NCBI GenBank assembly: GCA_026709265.1 | Contig: JAPOTI010000142.1 | Location: forward strand, 1-47,171 | Direction: 5' to 3' | Source of the DNA: Paracoccaceae bacterium | GTDB lineage: Bacteria > Pseudomonadota > Alphaproteobacteria > Rhodobacterales > Rhodobacteraceae | DNA: 47,171 nucleotides | Part shown: positions 37,002 through 46,163 of the stretch, piece after piece | How the letters are laid out: each line of letters opens with the position of its first letter | How positions within the stretch are numbered: position 1 is the first letter of the stretch | Program-made: the position numbers and the translations under genes | The notes under the pieces: model-generated | What the model saw: the letters and a program-made list of their open reading frames with translations, nothing else | Told to the model about the DNA's origin: nothing | Database searches by the model: none

Positions 37002-38009
37002 CTAGCGGCAGATATCCGTGTATAATTCGTGCGCTTCGGGTTCTGGACTTGAACGCGCAAATTCTGCAGCTTCATTGACGATTGTACGAACTTCTGCATC
37101 AACTTTCTTCACATCGTCTTCTGTAACTCCTGACAAACCGAGGAGCCGGGCTCGAACCATGTCAATCGGATCATGTTCACCACGGACTTTCTGAACTTCT
37201 TCACGGGTCCGATATTTTGCCGGATCGGACATCGAGTGTCCACGATATCGATAGGTCAAAAGTTCAAGTATGAAAGGCCCCTTTCCGGCACGGCAATGTG
37301 CTGCGGCACGGGCGCCCGCTTGTTTCACCTCCAGAACATCCATTCCGTCGGCCATTTCACCGGGGATCTCGAACGCCGTGCCACGGGTGTAGAATTCAGG
37401 CGTGGAAGAGGCGCGTTGGGTCGATGTCCCCATCGCATACTGATTGTTTTCAATGACGAAGATGACCGGCAATTTCCACAATGATGCCATGTTGAACGAC
37501 TCGTAGATCTGACCCTGATTGGCGGCACCGTCGCCAAAGTAGGTAAAAGTGACATGACTGTTTTCACGATATTTGTCAGCAAATGCGAGCCCTGTTCCAA
37601 TCGGCACCTGCGCACCAACAATTCCATGTCCCCCGTAGAAATTGCGCTCCTTGCTGAACATATGCATCGAGCCACCCTTGCCGCGTGAATATCCCCCTGA
37701 TCGACCGGTGAGTTCAGCCATCACGCCGTTTGGATGCATGCCACAGGCCAGCATATGACCGTGATCACGATAGGCGGTGATTCGTTTGTCTCCGTCCTCG
37801 GCAATGGCTTCGAGGCCGGTTACAACGGCCTCCTGGCCAATATACAGATGGCAAAAACCACCGATCTCACCCATACCGTAGAGTTGTCCGGCTTTCTCCT
37901 CGAAGCGACGGATAAGCAGCATGGTCCTGAAATGCGCAAACAGCTCATCCTTATTGACACGCGGTTTTCTTCTTGCCGGTTTCTTGTTTCTCGATTTTCT
38001 GTCAGTCAT
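37002..38009 (-). CDS. pdhA: Pyruvate dehydrogenase E1 alpha subunit
   Basis: This ThDP-binding half of E1 decarboxylates pyruvate, 335 aa. FRTMLLIRRFEEKAGQLYGMGEIGGFCHLYIGQEA opens the conserved part after a basic N-terminus. The ThDP/Mg motif is GDGAANQGQIYESFNMASLW...IENNQYAMGT, and TYRYRGHSMSDPAKYRTREEV holds the loop that is phosphorylated in eukaryotes. It follows the FtsB-like gene by about 80 nt, the usual alphaproteobacterial order. Confidence 0.96.
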   Translation of the reverse strand: MTDRKSRNKKPARRKPRVNKDELFAHFRTMLLIRRFEEKAGQLYGMGEIGGFCHLYIGQEAVVTGLEAIAEDGDKRITAYRDHGHMLACGMHPNGVMAELTGRSGGYSRGKGGSMHMFSKERNFYGGHGIVGAQVPIGTGLAFADKYRENSHVTFTYFGDGAANQGQIYESFNMASLWKLPVIFVIENNQYAMGTSTQRASSTPEFYTRGTAFEIPGEMADGMDVLEVKQAGARAAAHCRAGKGPFILELLTYRYRGHSMSDPAKYRTREEVQKVRGEHDPIDMVRARLLGLSGVTEDDVKKVDAEVRTIVNEAAEFARSSPEPEAHELYTDICR

Positions 38010-38088
38010 GCAGCGAGGCCCTCACGCATCAAATTCCCCCACCATTCATATTGTAAGTGTCTGGTGACTTCTACACATCAGTTATTTG

Positions 38089-38400
38089 TCATTCGATGAT
38101 CAATTCATCGGCACCGACATATCCTAGAACAATGCGGGCGCGCTCATCAAGTAAGTCCAGGTCCAGATAATCATCGGACAAGCGGTGAGTCAGATTCTCC
38201 ATGCGGTCTATTTCCGACTGCAAACGACCGAGTTCCCTTTCGAGTTCGATCATCTGGTTATCGATCCGAATGCGCTGGAAGATACCGTATGGACCTTGCA
38301 ATGCAGTGAAGGAAAGATAGCCGTAAAGCAGGATCGCAAAGCAGGTCAAGCCGACAGTGCTCATGCTGGATGTTCTGATCTTTTTCAAGAATTTTGCCAT
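38089..38400 (-). CDS. Septum formation initiator family protein (FtsB/DivIC-like)
   Basis: This small bitopic membrane protein has 103 aa from the ATG at 38400. A short basic cytoplasmic end (MAKFLKKIR) is followed by one membrane helix (about residues 15-32) and a coiled coil (QMIELERELGRLQSEIDRMENLTHRL). The end, LDLLDERARIVLGYVGADELIIE, carries the family pattern of FtsB/DivIC cell-division proteins, which bridge FtsL and FtsQ. Genes of this family commonly precede pdhA in alphaproteobacteria. The frame is open to 38430. Confidence 0.88.
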   Translation of the reverse strand: MAKFLKKIRTSSMSTVGLTCFAILLYGYLSFTALQGPYGIFQRIRIDNQMIELERELGRLQSEIDRMENLTHRLSDDYLDLDLLDERARIVLGYVGADELIIE

Positions 38401-38666
38401 CGTCCAGATCAACGCCCGCAGGTCTGCCAACGAGTCCTTAATTCACCAGTTTCTTCCAATATGCAAACCTGAATGAAATCAAAATATCACGTTGCGAATT
38501 CGTTGCAGGTGACACGAGAGGGTTGCCCACGTCCACTGCCGTTATGGGCGGGCATTGCTCAATGCATCTGAGAAACCGACAGCCATTCTGATATCGCACA
38601 AAATAGTCGTAGCCAGAGCTTTAAGGTGTTGGTATCAGTGATTCACTTTCCGTGAGACTTGTTGCG

Positions 38667-39509
38667 ATGGCCTGTATCGACGCACATCAGCATTACTGGA
38701 ATCCTGCACGTGGTGATTACGGTTGGATGCCACCGTCTGACCCCATCCTGTCACGCGTTTATGGGCCTCACGATCTTCGACCGCATCTTGACAAGTCAGG
38801 CATTGACCATACCGTGATTGTACAGGCTGCAGCGAGTCTCGAGGAAACCGAGTATATTCTGGGCATTGCGGATGTGACTCCACATGTCGCTGGTGTTGTT
38901 GGTTGGATTGATTTTGAAGATCGGCAGCACCAAACCCAGATGACACGACTTGCACGTCATCCCAAACTCAAGGGCTTTCGCCCGATGATTCAAAACATTC
39001 CGGATATCAATTGGATGCTGCGGGACGAGATCCGATGGGGATATGAAACCATGACCGAGCTGGGCTTGGCGTTCGATGCATTGGGTTTCCCCCGACATCT
39101 CGATAATTTTCTGAAACTGTTCTTGCGTCATCCCGACATGCGTGTGGTGATTGACCATTGCATGAAGCCGCAGATCGCCGAACATTCAGCGGAGAATTTC
39201 GTGCATTGGTCCACCGGTATCGCGCGTATTGCCACAGAAACAAACGCATATTGCAAGCTCTCTGGTCTCATAACGGAAGCCAATGAGAACTGGACCATCG
39301 ATGAGTTGCGCCCCTATATTTCACATGTCATCGATATATTCGGGCCCGATCGCATCATGTGGGGCTCAGACTGGCCTGTATGCAGGCTGCGCAGTGAATA
39401 TGGCGGATGGCATCATGCCGCACTTGAATTGACCTCACATCTGTCGATTGCGGAAAGAGCACAGATTTTTGGCAAAACAGCAATTGAATTTTACCGGCTT
39501 GAAATCTGA
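38667..39509 (+). CDS. Amidohydrolase family lactonase (COG3618, fuconolactonase-like)
   Basis: This is a 280-aa TIM-barrel hydrolase. The N-terminal IDAHQHYWNPARGDYGW metal/lactone-binding motif, VIDHCMKPQ, and IMWGSDWPVC near the C-terminus are typical of L-fuconolactonase/L-rhamnonolactonase and PDC-lactonase relatives. It probably opens a sugar lactone made by an aldose dehydrogenase. It lies next to an SDR and sugar epimerases, which supports sugar-acid catabolism. The start is uncertain: the ATG at 38667 fits the family, and a GTG at 38652 is possible; neither has a good ribosome-binding site. It is convergent with the SDR. Confidence 0.82.
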   Translation: MACIDAHQHYWNPARGDYGWMPPSDPILSRVYGPHDLRPHLDKSGIDHTVIVQAAASLEETEYILGIADVTPHVAGVVGWIDFEDRQHQTQMTRLARHPKLKGFRPMIQNIPDINWMLRDEIRWGYETMTELGLAFDALGFPRHLDNFLKLFLRHPDMRVVIDHCMKPQIAEHSAENFVHWSTGIARIATETNAYCKLSGLITEANENWTIDELRPYISHVIDIFGPDRIMWGSDWPVCRLRSEYGGWHHAALELTSHLSIAERAQIFGKTAIEFYRLEI

Positions 39510-39555
39510 CTCGTTCACCTTTCATATTATCCACCATGTCAAAAACTGCGCATGT

Positions 39556-40296
39556 TCAGTAGGTGGCGCGGCCTCCTGACAGGTCAAATACAGCTCCTGT
39601 TGTGAACGAGTTTTCTGCTGTGCAAAGCCAGGCTATCAAAGCTGCCGCTTCGTTGAGTTCAAGAAAACGACCACGCGGAATTTTCGACAGCATATAATCA
39701 ATATGCTCCTGTTTCATTTGGTCAAAAATGCGTGTCCGTGCCGCTGCGGGTGTCACGCAGTTCACGGCGATGTCCAGGTCGGCCAACTCTTTGCCAAGGG
39801 ACTTGGTAAATCCAATCACCGCAGCCTTTGAGGCGGAATACGCGCTGGCTTGAGGGTTGCCGTCTTTTCCAGCGATTGAGGCGATATTGACAATTCTCCC
39901 GTAATTTAATCGCCGCATCGAAGCAATCACGGCCTTATTGACATAAAAAGTCCCCAACATATTGATTGACATGATTTTTTGAAACTCGGTGACAGGGTAT
40001 TGTTCGACCGTATCATTGCGTCCGGCGATCCCGGCAGAGTGAACCAGAATATCAATCCGACCTGCTAAATCGTGAGTTTGACGGGAGGCCGCGGACACCG
40101 AGTCCCAGTCACTCACATCGACCTCCAACGCCTTTGATCCACCACCCAATTCAGCCGCTTTTTCTTGAGCCAGTGACATATCGATGTCCCAGATCACCAC
40201 GCGTGCACCGCGGGAATGCAGGATGTCTGCGACGGCCCCTCCAATCCCCTGGGCCCCGCCGGTCACAACGGCGATGTTTCCATGAAAATCGTTCAT
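39556..40296 (-). CDS. SDR family dehydrogenase (sugar-acid type)
   Basis: This is a 246-aa classical SDR: VTGGAQGIGGAVADIL, HSAGIAG, the catalytic serine in IVNIASIAG, and Y-S-A-S-K. The stretch NCVTPAAARTRIFDQM and EHIDYMLSKIPRGRFLE resemble, from memory, bacterial 2-keto-3-deoxy-L-fuconate/L-rhamnonate dehydrogenases, which fits the lactonase neighbour. The ATG at 40296 forms an ATGA overlap with the upstream epimerase and was preferred to the longer frame from 40323. The exact substrate is inference. Confidence 0.82.
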   Translation of the reverse strand: MNDFHGNIAVVTGGAQGIGGAVADILHSRGARVVIWDIDMSLAQEKAAELGGGSKALEVDVSDWDSVSAASRQTHDLAGRIDILVHSAGIAGRNDTVEQYPVTEFQKIMSINMLGTFYVNKAVIASMRRLNYGRIVNIASIAGKDGNPQASAYSASKAAVIGFTKSLGKELADLDIAVNCVTPAAARTRIFDQMKQEHIDYMLSKIPRGRFLELNEAAALIAWLCTAENSFTTGAVFDLSGGRATY

Positions 40297-41141
40297 GCTG
40301 CGTCCCAGTTCTGGCGAATACATTCAAAACCCTCGCGAACATAGGCTTCGGGGGATTCGGCGAAATCGCGCCAGACCCGGGTCGCCGCTGCAAGTTCAGG
40401 TAATCCTCGACCAAATGCCTCAATTGTCAACCAGCGGTCATAACCACTTGCCTTGATTGCCTTTAATGTTTCGGTCCATGGAATGTGTCCACGTCCTGGA
40501 ACACCGCGATCATTTTCAGAGATATGAACATGCACGATTTCGTCAGCATGACGCGTGAAGGCATCGATGGGATCCTGCTCTTCAATATTGGCATGGAATG
40601 TATCGTACATCGTCTTGATCGCAGGATGGTTACAACTCCGGGTATAGGCGCAAAGATCCGCCATGCAATTCGCAAAATAAGTCTCAAACCGATTCACTGC
40701 TTCAAGCGCAATGACCTGGCCATTGGCTTTTGCATAATCGCCAACAGTTTGGTGCACTTGACGCGCATATTCGAATTCATCCCGTGTTGTCCCCGTGCCA
40801 GAAAAATGACCAAGAGTCTGGTGAAGTGGGCCACCAATACCATCAGCGCCGAGGGAAGCGGCACAGTCCACGAGCCATTTGAGATAATCTTCTCCACGCT
40901 GACGATCTGCAGCGTCGTGACTGAGAATATTCTTGTCGGCAGTCGGAATCACCGAGATTGCCGTTCGACCCAATTCAAGGTCGTCAAGCATCCTCCCGAT
41001 CTGAAAGTAGTCCTCAGGCATTCCGTCAAAAATTGGAACTTCGACCCCATCATAGCCTGTGGCTTTGATTTCCTCGAGCAATCTCTTATGTTCTGCACCG
41101 ATCGAGGTGGTCCAAAGTAGCATGCAGAATCCAATTTTCAT
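40293..41141 (-). CDS. TIM-barrel sugar epimerase/isomerase (ketose 3-epimerase-like)
   Basis: This is a 282-aa xylose-isomerase-like TIM barrel. The four metal ligands of ketose 3-epimerases (tagatose/psicose epimerase family) can be placed: E in IALEAVNRFETYF, D in TMYDTFHANIEE, H in VHVHISENDRG, and E in WLTIEAFG. Length and motifs fit that family rather than hydroxypyruvate isomerase. It is the first gene of a two-gene minus-strand unit with the SDR. It is divergent from the second TIM-barrel gene across a 142-nt control region. Confidence 0.8.
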   Translation of the reverse strand: MKIGFCMLLWTTSIGAEHKRLLEEIKATGYDGVEVPIFDGMPEDYFQIGRMLDDLELGRTAISVIPTADKNILSHDAADRQRGEDYLKWLVDCAASLGADGIGGPLHQTLGHFSGTGTTRDEFEYARQVHQTVGDYAKANGQVIALEAVNRFETYFANCMADLCAYTRSCNHPAIKTMYDTFHANIEEQDPIDAFTRHADEIVHVHISENDRGVPGRGHIPWTETLKAIKASGYDRWLTIEAFGRGLPELAAATRVWRDFAESPEAYVREGFECIRQNWDAA

Positions 41142-41241
41142 TGAGTCACTCCTAATTCGGCTTCAACATGGCATAGACCCCAATAATAAATTATGGAACA
41201 AACCTTACCGTTTGCCAACAGAGAGTTGAATTGAAACTTTG

Positions 41242-41255
41242 ACCTGAAACCAGGT
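41242..41255. promoter_or_regulatory. Short palindrome in the divergent sugar-gene control region
   Basis: ACCTG (41242-41246) and CAGGT (41251-41255) form a 5-bp inverted repeat with a 4-nt centre, about 30 nt before the TIM-barrel start and between two divergent sugar genes. Its size resembles operators of GntR/FadR-type regulators. No regulator gene is present in the window. Confidence 0.3.
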
Positions 41256-41283
41256 GGGGACAAACGGATCTCAGGAGGATATT

Positions 41284-42324
41284 ATGCCAGACAACACTTT
41301 TCCTAAACTTCATAATGCGATGTGGCCGGGTCTTGTCGGTAAGGGTGAGGAAGAGTCGCCCATCAGTCTTGAAAGGATGTTGGACTTAACCGAAGCGGCA
41401 GACGTCGATGGTCAAAAATTTGATGGCGTTGACTTGTTTCTGGCAGAGCCGCACACATCCATCGATATTGACGATGATGGAATCAAGTCGTTGGCAGATA
41501 ACATTGGAATTCGCGGGCTTTCGGTTGGTTCGGCCGTTGCGCCTGTTTGGCCACCCGTTGGCGGTGGTTCTGCAATTGATCCCGGTGAGGGACGTCAGGC
41601 TTTTCTCACGGCCGTTGAAAAATCCTGCCGCATCATGAGGCGTTTAAAGGATTTGGGTGTACGGGAGGGGGGTGTTGTTCGCATAGATACGGCGACGGAT
41701 GTTGCAACATGGGCACAAGATCCGGCCAGAAATACGGCCGCGATAGCTGAAACCTTTCGACAAGCTTGTGATATTGCTGTTGACCATGGCGAGCGCCTTG
41801 CTGCTGAAGGTGAGGTCTGTTGGGGTGGTATGCATTCATGGAAACATATGGTGGATCTTTTTGAGGCCACTGACCGCCCCGAAGCGCTGGGTTTTCAGGC
41901 TGATCTTGCCCATACCATGCTTTATGCTTTGGGGGTCAATGCGCCGGAGTACGCGTTGATGACGTCGCAACAATTGGACGACCAAGATCTGCTGGACGAT
42001 GCCCTTCGTACAATCACTGACGCATTACGCGGCTATACCATTGATTTTCACGTCGCCCAGAACGACGGCACTGTGCACGGAACCGGTACCCATGACAAGA
42101 CGGGTCGACATTGCCTGGCAACCGACCCGAAGGGAAAGCTCGACGTCATCAGACATTCCGGTTTCTGGATGAATGATTCAGAAGGTACGGCGACGCGAGC
42201 AATGCGTCATATTTGCTGGGATGGATGCATGTTTCCAAACGCGGTTCTCGAGAGCCAGCAGACATGGAATGATATTCTTGCGATAATGTTGCGCGTGCGC
42301 GAGACGCATGGCTGGAGCGAATAA
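41284..42324 (+). CDS. Xylose-isomerase-like TIM-barrel protein
   Basis: This is a 346-aa protein with AP-endonuclease-2/sugar isomerase-type TIM-barrel character: [53 protein letters not shown], and [20 protein letters not shown]. It is longer than the epimerase at 40293 and has several His/Asp/Glu positions suited to a divalent metal. I do not recognise the specific enzyme. The ATG at 41284 has an AGGAGG site 5-6 nt upstream. The Gfo/Idh gene starts 1 nt after its stop. Such pairs can act on 3-keto sugars, where the barrel protein is an isomerase, lyase or hydratase; this is inference. Confidence 0.75.
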   Translation: MPDNTFPKLHNAMWPGLVGKGEEESPISLERMLDLTEAADVDGQKFDGVDLFLAEPHTSIDIDDDGIKSLADNIGIRGLSVGSAVAPVWPPVGGGSAIDPGEGRQAFLTAVEKSCRIMRRLKDLGVREGGVVRIDTATDVATWAQDPARNTAAIAETFRQACDIAVDHGERLAAEGEVCWGGMHSWKHMVDLFEATDRPEALGFQADLAHTMLYALGVNAPEYALMTSQQLDDQDLLDDALRTITDALRGYTIDFHVAQNDGTVHGTGTHDKTGRHCLATDPKGKLDVIRHSGFWMNDSEGTATRAMRHICWDGCMFPNAVLESQQTWNDILAIMLRVRETHGWSE

Positions 42325-42325
42325 G

Positions 42326-43459
42326 ATGAGCAAGAAACAACTTCGGATAGGAATGGTCGGTTATGGCTTCATGGGACGCACCCATTCAAACGCGTTCATG
42401 CAGGCATCCCGTTTTTTTGATCTCGGGTACAAACCCGAGCTCTCGATTGTCTGCGCACGAAATCGAGAGCGGGCGCAGGCTTTTGCCGACCAATGGGGAT
42501 ATGGCGGTGTTGAGACCGACTGGCAGAAGCTTGTTGCACGAAATGACATTGATCTTATTGATATTGCTGCACCGAATGACATGCATCATGATATTGCGAT
42601 TGCTGCTGCAGAATCTGGCAAGATGGTGATGTGCGAAAAGCCTCTGGGTCGGACAGCCACTGAATCTCGGGCGATGGTTGATGCGGTCAGGAAGGCCGGG
42701 GTTCCCAACATGGTCTGGTACAATTATCGCCGAATCCCGGCGGTAACCCATGCCAAGAACTTGATTGATTCCGGCAAACTTGGGCGGATATTTCACTATC
42801 GCGCACAATTTCTTCAGGACTGGACGATTTCTGAAGATTTACCGCAGGGCGGGGAGGCGCTTTGGCGACTCGAAAAGTCGGTGGCTGGATCCGGAGTGAC
42901 CGGCGATCTGCTGGCGCATTGCATTGACACGGCCATGTGGTTGAATGGCAGGATCGAGAATGTCACTGCGATGACCGAAACATTTATCAAAAAACGAAAG
43001 CATAACCTGACAGGACAGATCGAAAAGGTCAGGATTGATGACGCAAGCGCCTTCATGGCACGGTTTCGCAATGGATCTCTTGCACTTTTTGAAGCGACCC
43101 GTTTTGCGCGGGGCCATAAGGCACTCTACACTTTTGAGATTAACGGCGAAAATGCATCCTTGATTTGGGACTTGCACGATCTGCACCGACTTCAATTCTT
43201 CGATCATCATGATGAAGGAACAGAACGTGGTTGGCGATCAATACACGTCACGGATGGCGAACATCCCTATATGGACAAGTGGTGGGTACCCGGTTTGTCA
43301 ATCGGTTACGGTGAAAGCTTTATTCACCAGGCAGCAGATTTCATTAAGGGTCTCGACGGTGATCCGGCGACACCAACATTTGCCGACGCTCATGAGACGG
43401 ACCTTGTGACCGATGCGGTCCTCAAATCCGCTGAAACCGGCCAGTGGGAGAAACCATAA
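42326..43459 (+). CDS. Gfo/Idh/MocA family sugar dehydrogenase
   Basis: This is a 377-aa NAD(P)-dependent sugar oxidoreductase. The Rossmann motif [16 protein letters not shown] is at the N-terminus and the catalytic EKPLG lysine motif is near residue 110. YNYRRIPAV and [18 protein letters not shown] are characteristic of the C-terminal substrate domain. It is coupled to the TIM-barrel gene. Similarity in outline to inositol/levoglucosan-type dehydrogenases suggests oxidation of a ring hydroxyl, but the substrate cannot be told. It is followed by 456 nt without a gene. Confidence 0.88.
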   Translation: MSKKQLRIGMVGYGFMGRTHSNAFMQASRFFDLGYKPELSIVCARNRERAQAFADQWGYGGVETDWQKLVARNDIDLIDIAAPNDMHHDIAIAAAESGKMVMCEKPLGRTATESRAMVDAVRKAGVPNMVWYNYRRIPAVTHAKNLIDSGKLGRIFHYRAQFLQDWTISEDLPQGGEALWRLEKSVAGSGVTGDLLAHCIDTAMWLNGRIENVTAMTETFIKKRKHNLTGQIEKVRIDDASAFMARFRNGSLALFEATRFARGHKALYTFEINGENASLIWDLHDLHRLQFFDHHDEGTERGWRSIHVTDGEHPYMDKWWVPGLSIGYGESFIHQAADFIKGLDGDPATPTFADAHETDLVTDAVLKSAETGQWEKP

Positions 43460-43915
43460 ATCCTTGTCATTGATCGCTATGGACGATTCTGCGCCCGTAT
43501 GATCAGTTTCACCCCGCACCGACTGACCTCAATCCGATCTCGGGTTTCGCCGGAGGTTGACGCCATTGCATGCCCTTTTGAGAAACTTTGTTTGTGAGAT
43601 CACACAATTTGCTCCGTCAATCTCCGGGGCTCGGACTGATCATGCGCGTTTCAATGTCGCCGACATTGAAACGCGCATGGGAACGTCATCGATTCTGTCA
43701 AGAGTGGCAATATCTGGCTCGAGTTGCCAATTTCAGACCAGGTCGGAAATGGACCTGTAGCATAATATTAAGATTTTATAAATTTATGCGGGAACAATGC
43801 CGTGGGTTCATCGGATCTGACTTGCTGTGAATTGTGAGAACAATAAGACGGGGAGGATAATAATCGTTATCAATCAATTAGATAAACAATATAAGTCAGA
43901 CCTCATTCAGCCATC
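43460..43915. other. Intergenic region holding a 39-bp perfect palindrome
   Basis: About 456 nt between the Gfo/Idh gene (plus) and the small membrane-protein gene (minus). Apart from the palindrome at 43641-43679, I see only short frames without protein character. No T-run follows the palindrome on either strand. Confidence 0.6.
43641..43679. repeat. Perfect 19-bp inverted repeat with single-base centre
   Basis: The left arm CATGCGCGTTTCAATGTCG (43641-43659) and the right arm (43661-43679) are exact reverse complements around one cytosine. This is far longer than a chance palindrome in a region of this size. It could be a hairpin, a cruciform, a replication/recombination site or a regulator operator. 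It lies between convergent operons, so it could also shield one from readthrough, although it lacks a T-run. Confidence 0.9.
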
Positions 43916-44203
43916 TCACCGCAAATTCTCCAAATACTCAACGTACAGTATGGCTGTCAAAATGCCAAGTGCAGCAGCAACGGTCAGAATGACAAGAATA
44001 ATGATGATGGCTTTGCGGAGATCACGAATTGGTGTGCCTTCACGGCAGAGCGGCACTAGGTTGAAAGCGAGCGCACCAATGACCACTGTGACGCTCCCAA
44101 CTGAGAACAAATGGATAGAAAACGGTTGAAAGATAAACACAATTGAAAGCACACAGATCCCGATTATGCATCGTTCAATCAATTTTGCCTGCGCTGCGGT
44201 CAC
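43916..44203 (-). CDS. Small membrane protein coupled to a sugar ABC transporter
   Basis: This is a 95-aa protein not assigned to a known family. It has two to three hydrophobic segments: about residues 12-45, split by IHLF, and 66-88. A conserved-looking ALAFNLVPLCREGTPIRDL lies between them. The GTG start overlaps the stop of the ATPase gene (GTGA), and an AGGAGA site lies within the end of that gene, so it is translated with the transporter. Small membrane proteins occur at this position in other CUT1-type operons. It may be an accessory subunit of the importer. Confidence 0.65.
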   Translation of the reverse strand: MTAAQAKLIERCIIGICVLSIVFIFQPFSIHLFSVGSVTVVIGALAFNLVPLCREGTPIRDLRKAIIIILVILTVAAALGILTAILYVEYLENLR

Positions 44204-45297
44204 GATTTTCTCCTAATGACCGTCTCGTCTTTGGCAAAGACATGAGTGACCCCCGGTGGGAAGCGCACATGAATTTTATTGCCTTCTGATAACGGTACGC
44301 GCCAATCGGTCACCAATCTCAGATTCTGAAACCCATCTCGCATATGGGCAAGCGTTTCGGCTCCCATTGGCTCAACCAAATCGACTTGGGTTGAAAGACT
44401 GTCTTCCGCTGGTTCATCGATCATTTTAAGGTTTCGTGGCCTGATCCCCAATGTCACTTTTGATCCGGGTGCAAGCCGTGATATCGCCGGGTCAACCTTG
44501 ATTTTCAATGCCTGCCCACCCTCAAAAATGAAATTCGCCTGTCCATGACTGTCAGAATCTTTGAGTTGTGCCGCAATCAGGTTCATCTGGGGTGTCCCAA
44601 TAAAACCAGCAACGAACAGATTTGACGGTGTCTGAAAAACATTGTGAGGCGTATCCACCTGCTCTATTCGGCCATCACGCATCACAGCAATTCTATCTGC
44701 CATTGTCAGAGCTTCAAGCTGGTCGTGGGTCACGATGACAGTCGGGCGTGAGAGATTTTGCAAGACAAGCTTGATTTCACCGCGCATTTCCTCGCGGAGC
44801 TGAACATCAAGGCGAGATAAAGGCTCGTCAAAAAGAAAACAGTTTGGGTTACGGATGATTGAACGACCGACCGCAACGCGCTGTTTTTCACCTTCTGCCA
44901 ACTGGCTCGGTTTGCGTTTCAGGATACGATCAAGCTGTAGCGTACTTGCAACCTGAGCAACGCGTGTCTCGATCTCGGAATTGGAGAGTTTGTCAGCATG
45001 AAGAGGGTAGGCGAGATTCTCCGCCACCGAGAGTGCGGGATACAGCGCATAAAACTGAAATGACATCGCGACGTTGCGTTGACGTGGACTCAAATCGTTA
45101 ATGCGCTTTCCATCAAGCATCACGTCACCTTCGGTCGCCATTTCAAGACCAGCTACCATGCGTAAAGTGGTGGTTTTTCCACAACCTGAAGGACCAAGAA
45201 GACAAAGCACCTCGCCGTCACCGACTTGCAGGTCAATCGCATCGACCGCTGTCAGCGCACCGAATCGTTTCGTGAGTTGACGGAGTTCAATGGTCAT
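44200..45297 (-). CDS. Sugar ABC transporter ATP-binding protein (CUT1/UgpC-MalK-like)
   Basis: This is the energising subunit of a carbohydrate importer, 365 aa. The Walker A GPSGCGKTTT, Q-loop region SFQFYALYP, Walker B CFLFDEP, D-loop SRLD and switch histidine VTHDQ are present. The C-terminal TOBE/regulatory domain (GIRPRNLKMI) is as in MalK/UgpC. The ABC signature is abnormal: L-A-E-G-E in place of L-S-G-G-Q/E, and the DNA confirms these codons. It overlaps both the permease upstream (ATGA) and the small membrane-protein gene downstream. Confidence 0.92.
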   Translation of the reverse strand: MTIELRQLTKRFGALTAVDAIDLQVGDGEVLCLLGPSGCGKTTTLRMVAGLEMATEGDVMLDGKRINDLSPRQRNVAMSFQFYALYPALSVAENLAYPLHADKLSNSEIETRVAQVASTLQLDRILKRKPSQLAEGEKQRVAVGRSIIRNPNCFLFDEPLSRLDVQLREEMRGEIKLVLQNLSRPTVIVTHDQLEALTMADRIAVMRDGRIEQVDTPHNVFQTPSNLFVAGFIGTPQMNLIAAQLKDSDSHGQANFIFEGGQALKIKVDPAISRLAPGSKVTLGIRPRNLKMIDEPAEDSLSTQVDLVEPMGAETLAHMRDGFQNLRLVTDWRVPLSEGNKIHVRFPPGVTHVFAKDETVIRRKS

Positions 45298-46163
45298 TTT
45301 TTAATTGTTCCAAATGTGACGCCGCGCAAAAGCTGATTTTGCAATATGAAGGTCACAAAAAAGATCGGAATCAAGAAAAGCGTGACAATTGCCGCGAGGA
45401 GCCCGTAGTCCACACCAACTTCACCGCCGAGCGTTCGGGCCATGGCAACAGGCACCGTACGTGTTTCGACGCCGGTCAGGAGGAGTGCAAACAGGAATTC
45501 ATTCCATGTCAGGATCAATCCAAAGACAAAAGTTGCAGAAAGGCCGGCAAGAATCTGCGGGATACAAAAGTTAAAGAAGACCCGTCTTTCGGTAGCGCCG
45601 TCCATGCGGGCAGCATCTTCAATTTCCGGGTTTAATTCGTCAAAGAACGACTTCACCAACCAAATCGAGAAAGGAATATTGAAGGCTGTATAGAGCAGAA
45701 TGATACCCCAGTAGCTTCCCGCCAACCCGCTCAGCCGAAACATCAGGAAAATCGGAATGATGACAACAATCGGGGGCATCATTCGTGTCGTCAGGATAAT
45801 GAAAAGGTAAATATCGTTGCCGCGGAGGGGGTATCGGGAAAAAGCGTAGGATGCGAGCGTCCCAACAATCAGAGCCAGTCCAACCGAAGTGAAAGCAATG
45901 AAGATCGAGTTAAAAAAATAGAGTCCCATATCAGTCGCCTGACTGGTCCCGGTTGTTATCGAAGCGCGATAAAAAACACCGATAAAATTGTCCCAGGTCG
46001 GCGTAAAAAACAATTTAGGCGGTACCGCCAGGGCATCGGGTCGGGTCTTAAAGGCGGTTAAGATGATCCAGAATACCGGGAAGAAATAAACCAGCCCAAT
46101 GAACCCGGCGAATAAGGTATGTCCCCAACCTGCCTGACCGATTTCGCGGTATTTTCTTGCCAT
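45294..46163 (-). CDS. Sugar ABC transporter permease (MalG-like)
   Basis: This is the second membrane subunit of the importer, 289 aa with six membrane helices. The EAA motif region is DAARMDGATERRVFFNFCIPQI, and PVAMARTLGGEVGVDYGLLAA near the C-terminus is typical of CUT1 MalG-type permeases. It starts on the last base of the MalF-like stop codon (TAATG) and overlaps the ATPase gene by ATGA. Confidence 0.93.
   Translation of the reverse strand: MARKYREIGQAGWGHTLFAGFIGLVYFFPVFWIILTAFKTRPDALAVPPKLFFTPTWDNFIGVFYRASITTGTSQATDMGLYFFNSIFIAFTSVGLALIVGTLASYAFSRYPLRGNDIYLFIILTTRMMPPIVVIIPIFLMFRLSGLAGSYWGIILLYTAFNIPFSIWLVKSFFDELNPEIEDAARMDGATERRVFFNFCIPQILAGLSATFVFGLILTWNEFLFALLLTGVETRTVPVAMARTLGGEVGVDYGLLAAIVTLFLIPIFFVTFILQNQLLRGVTFGTIKK

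Noticed and set aside
43557..43830. Two short plus-strand frames across the 39-bp palindrome
   Set aside because: No recognisable protein character; they read through a palindrome and have no good start context.
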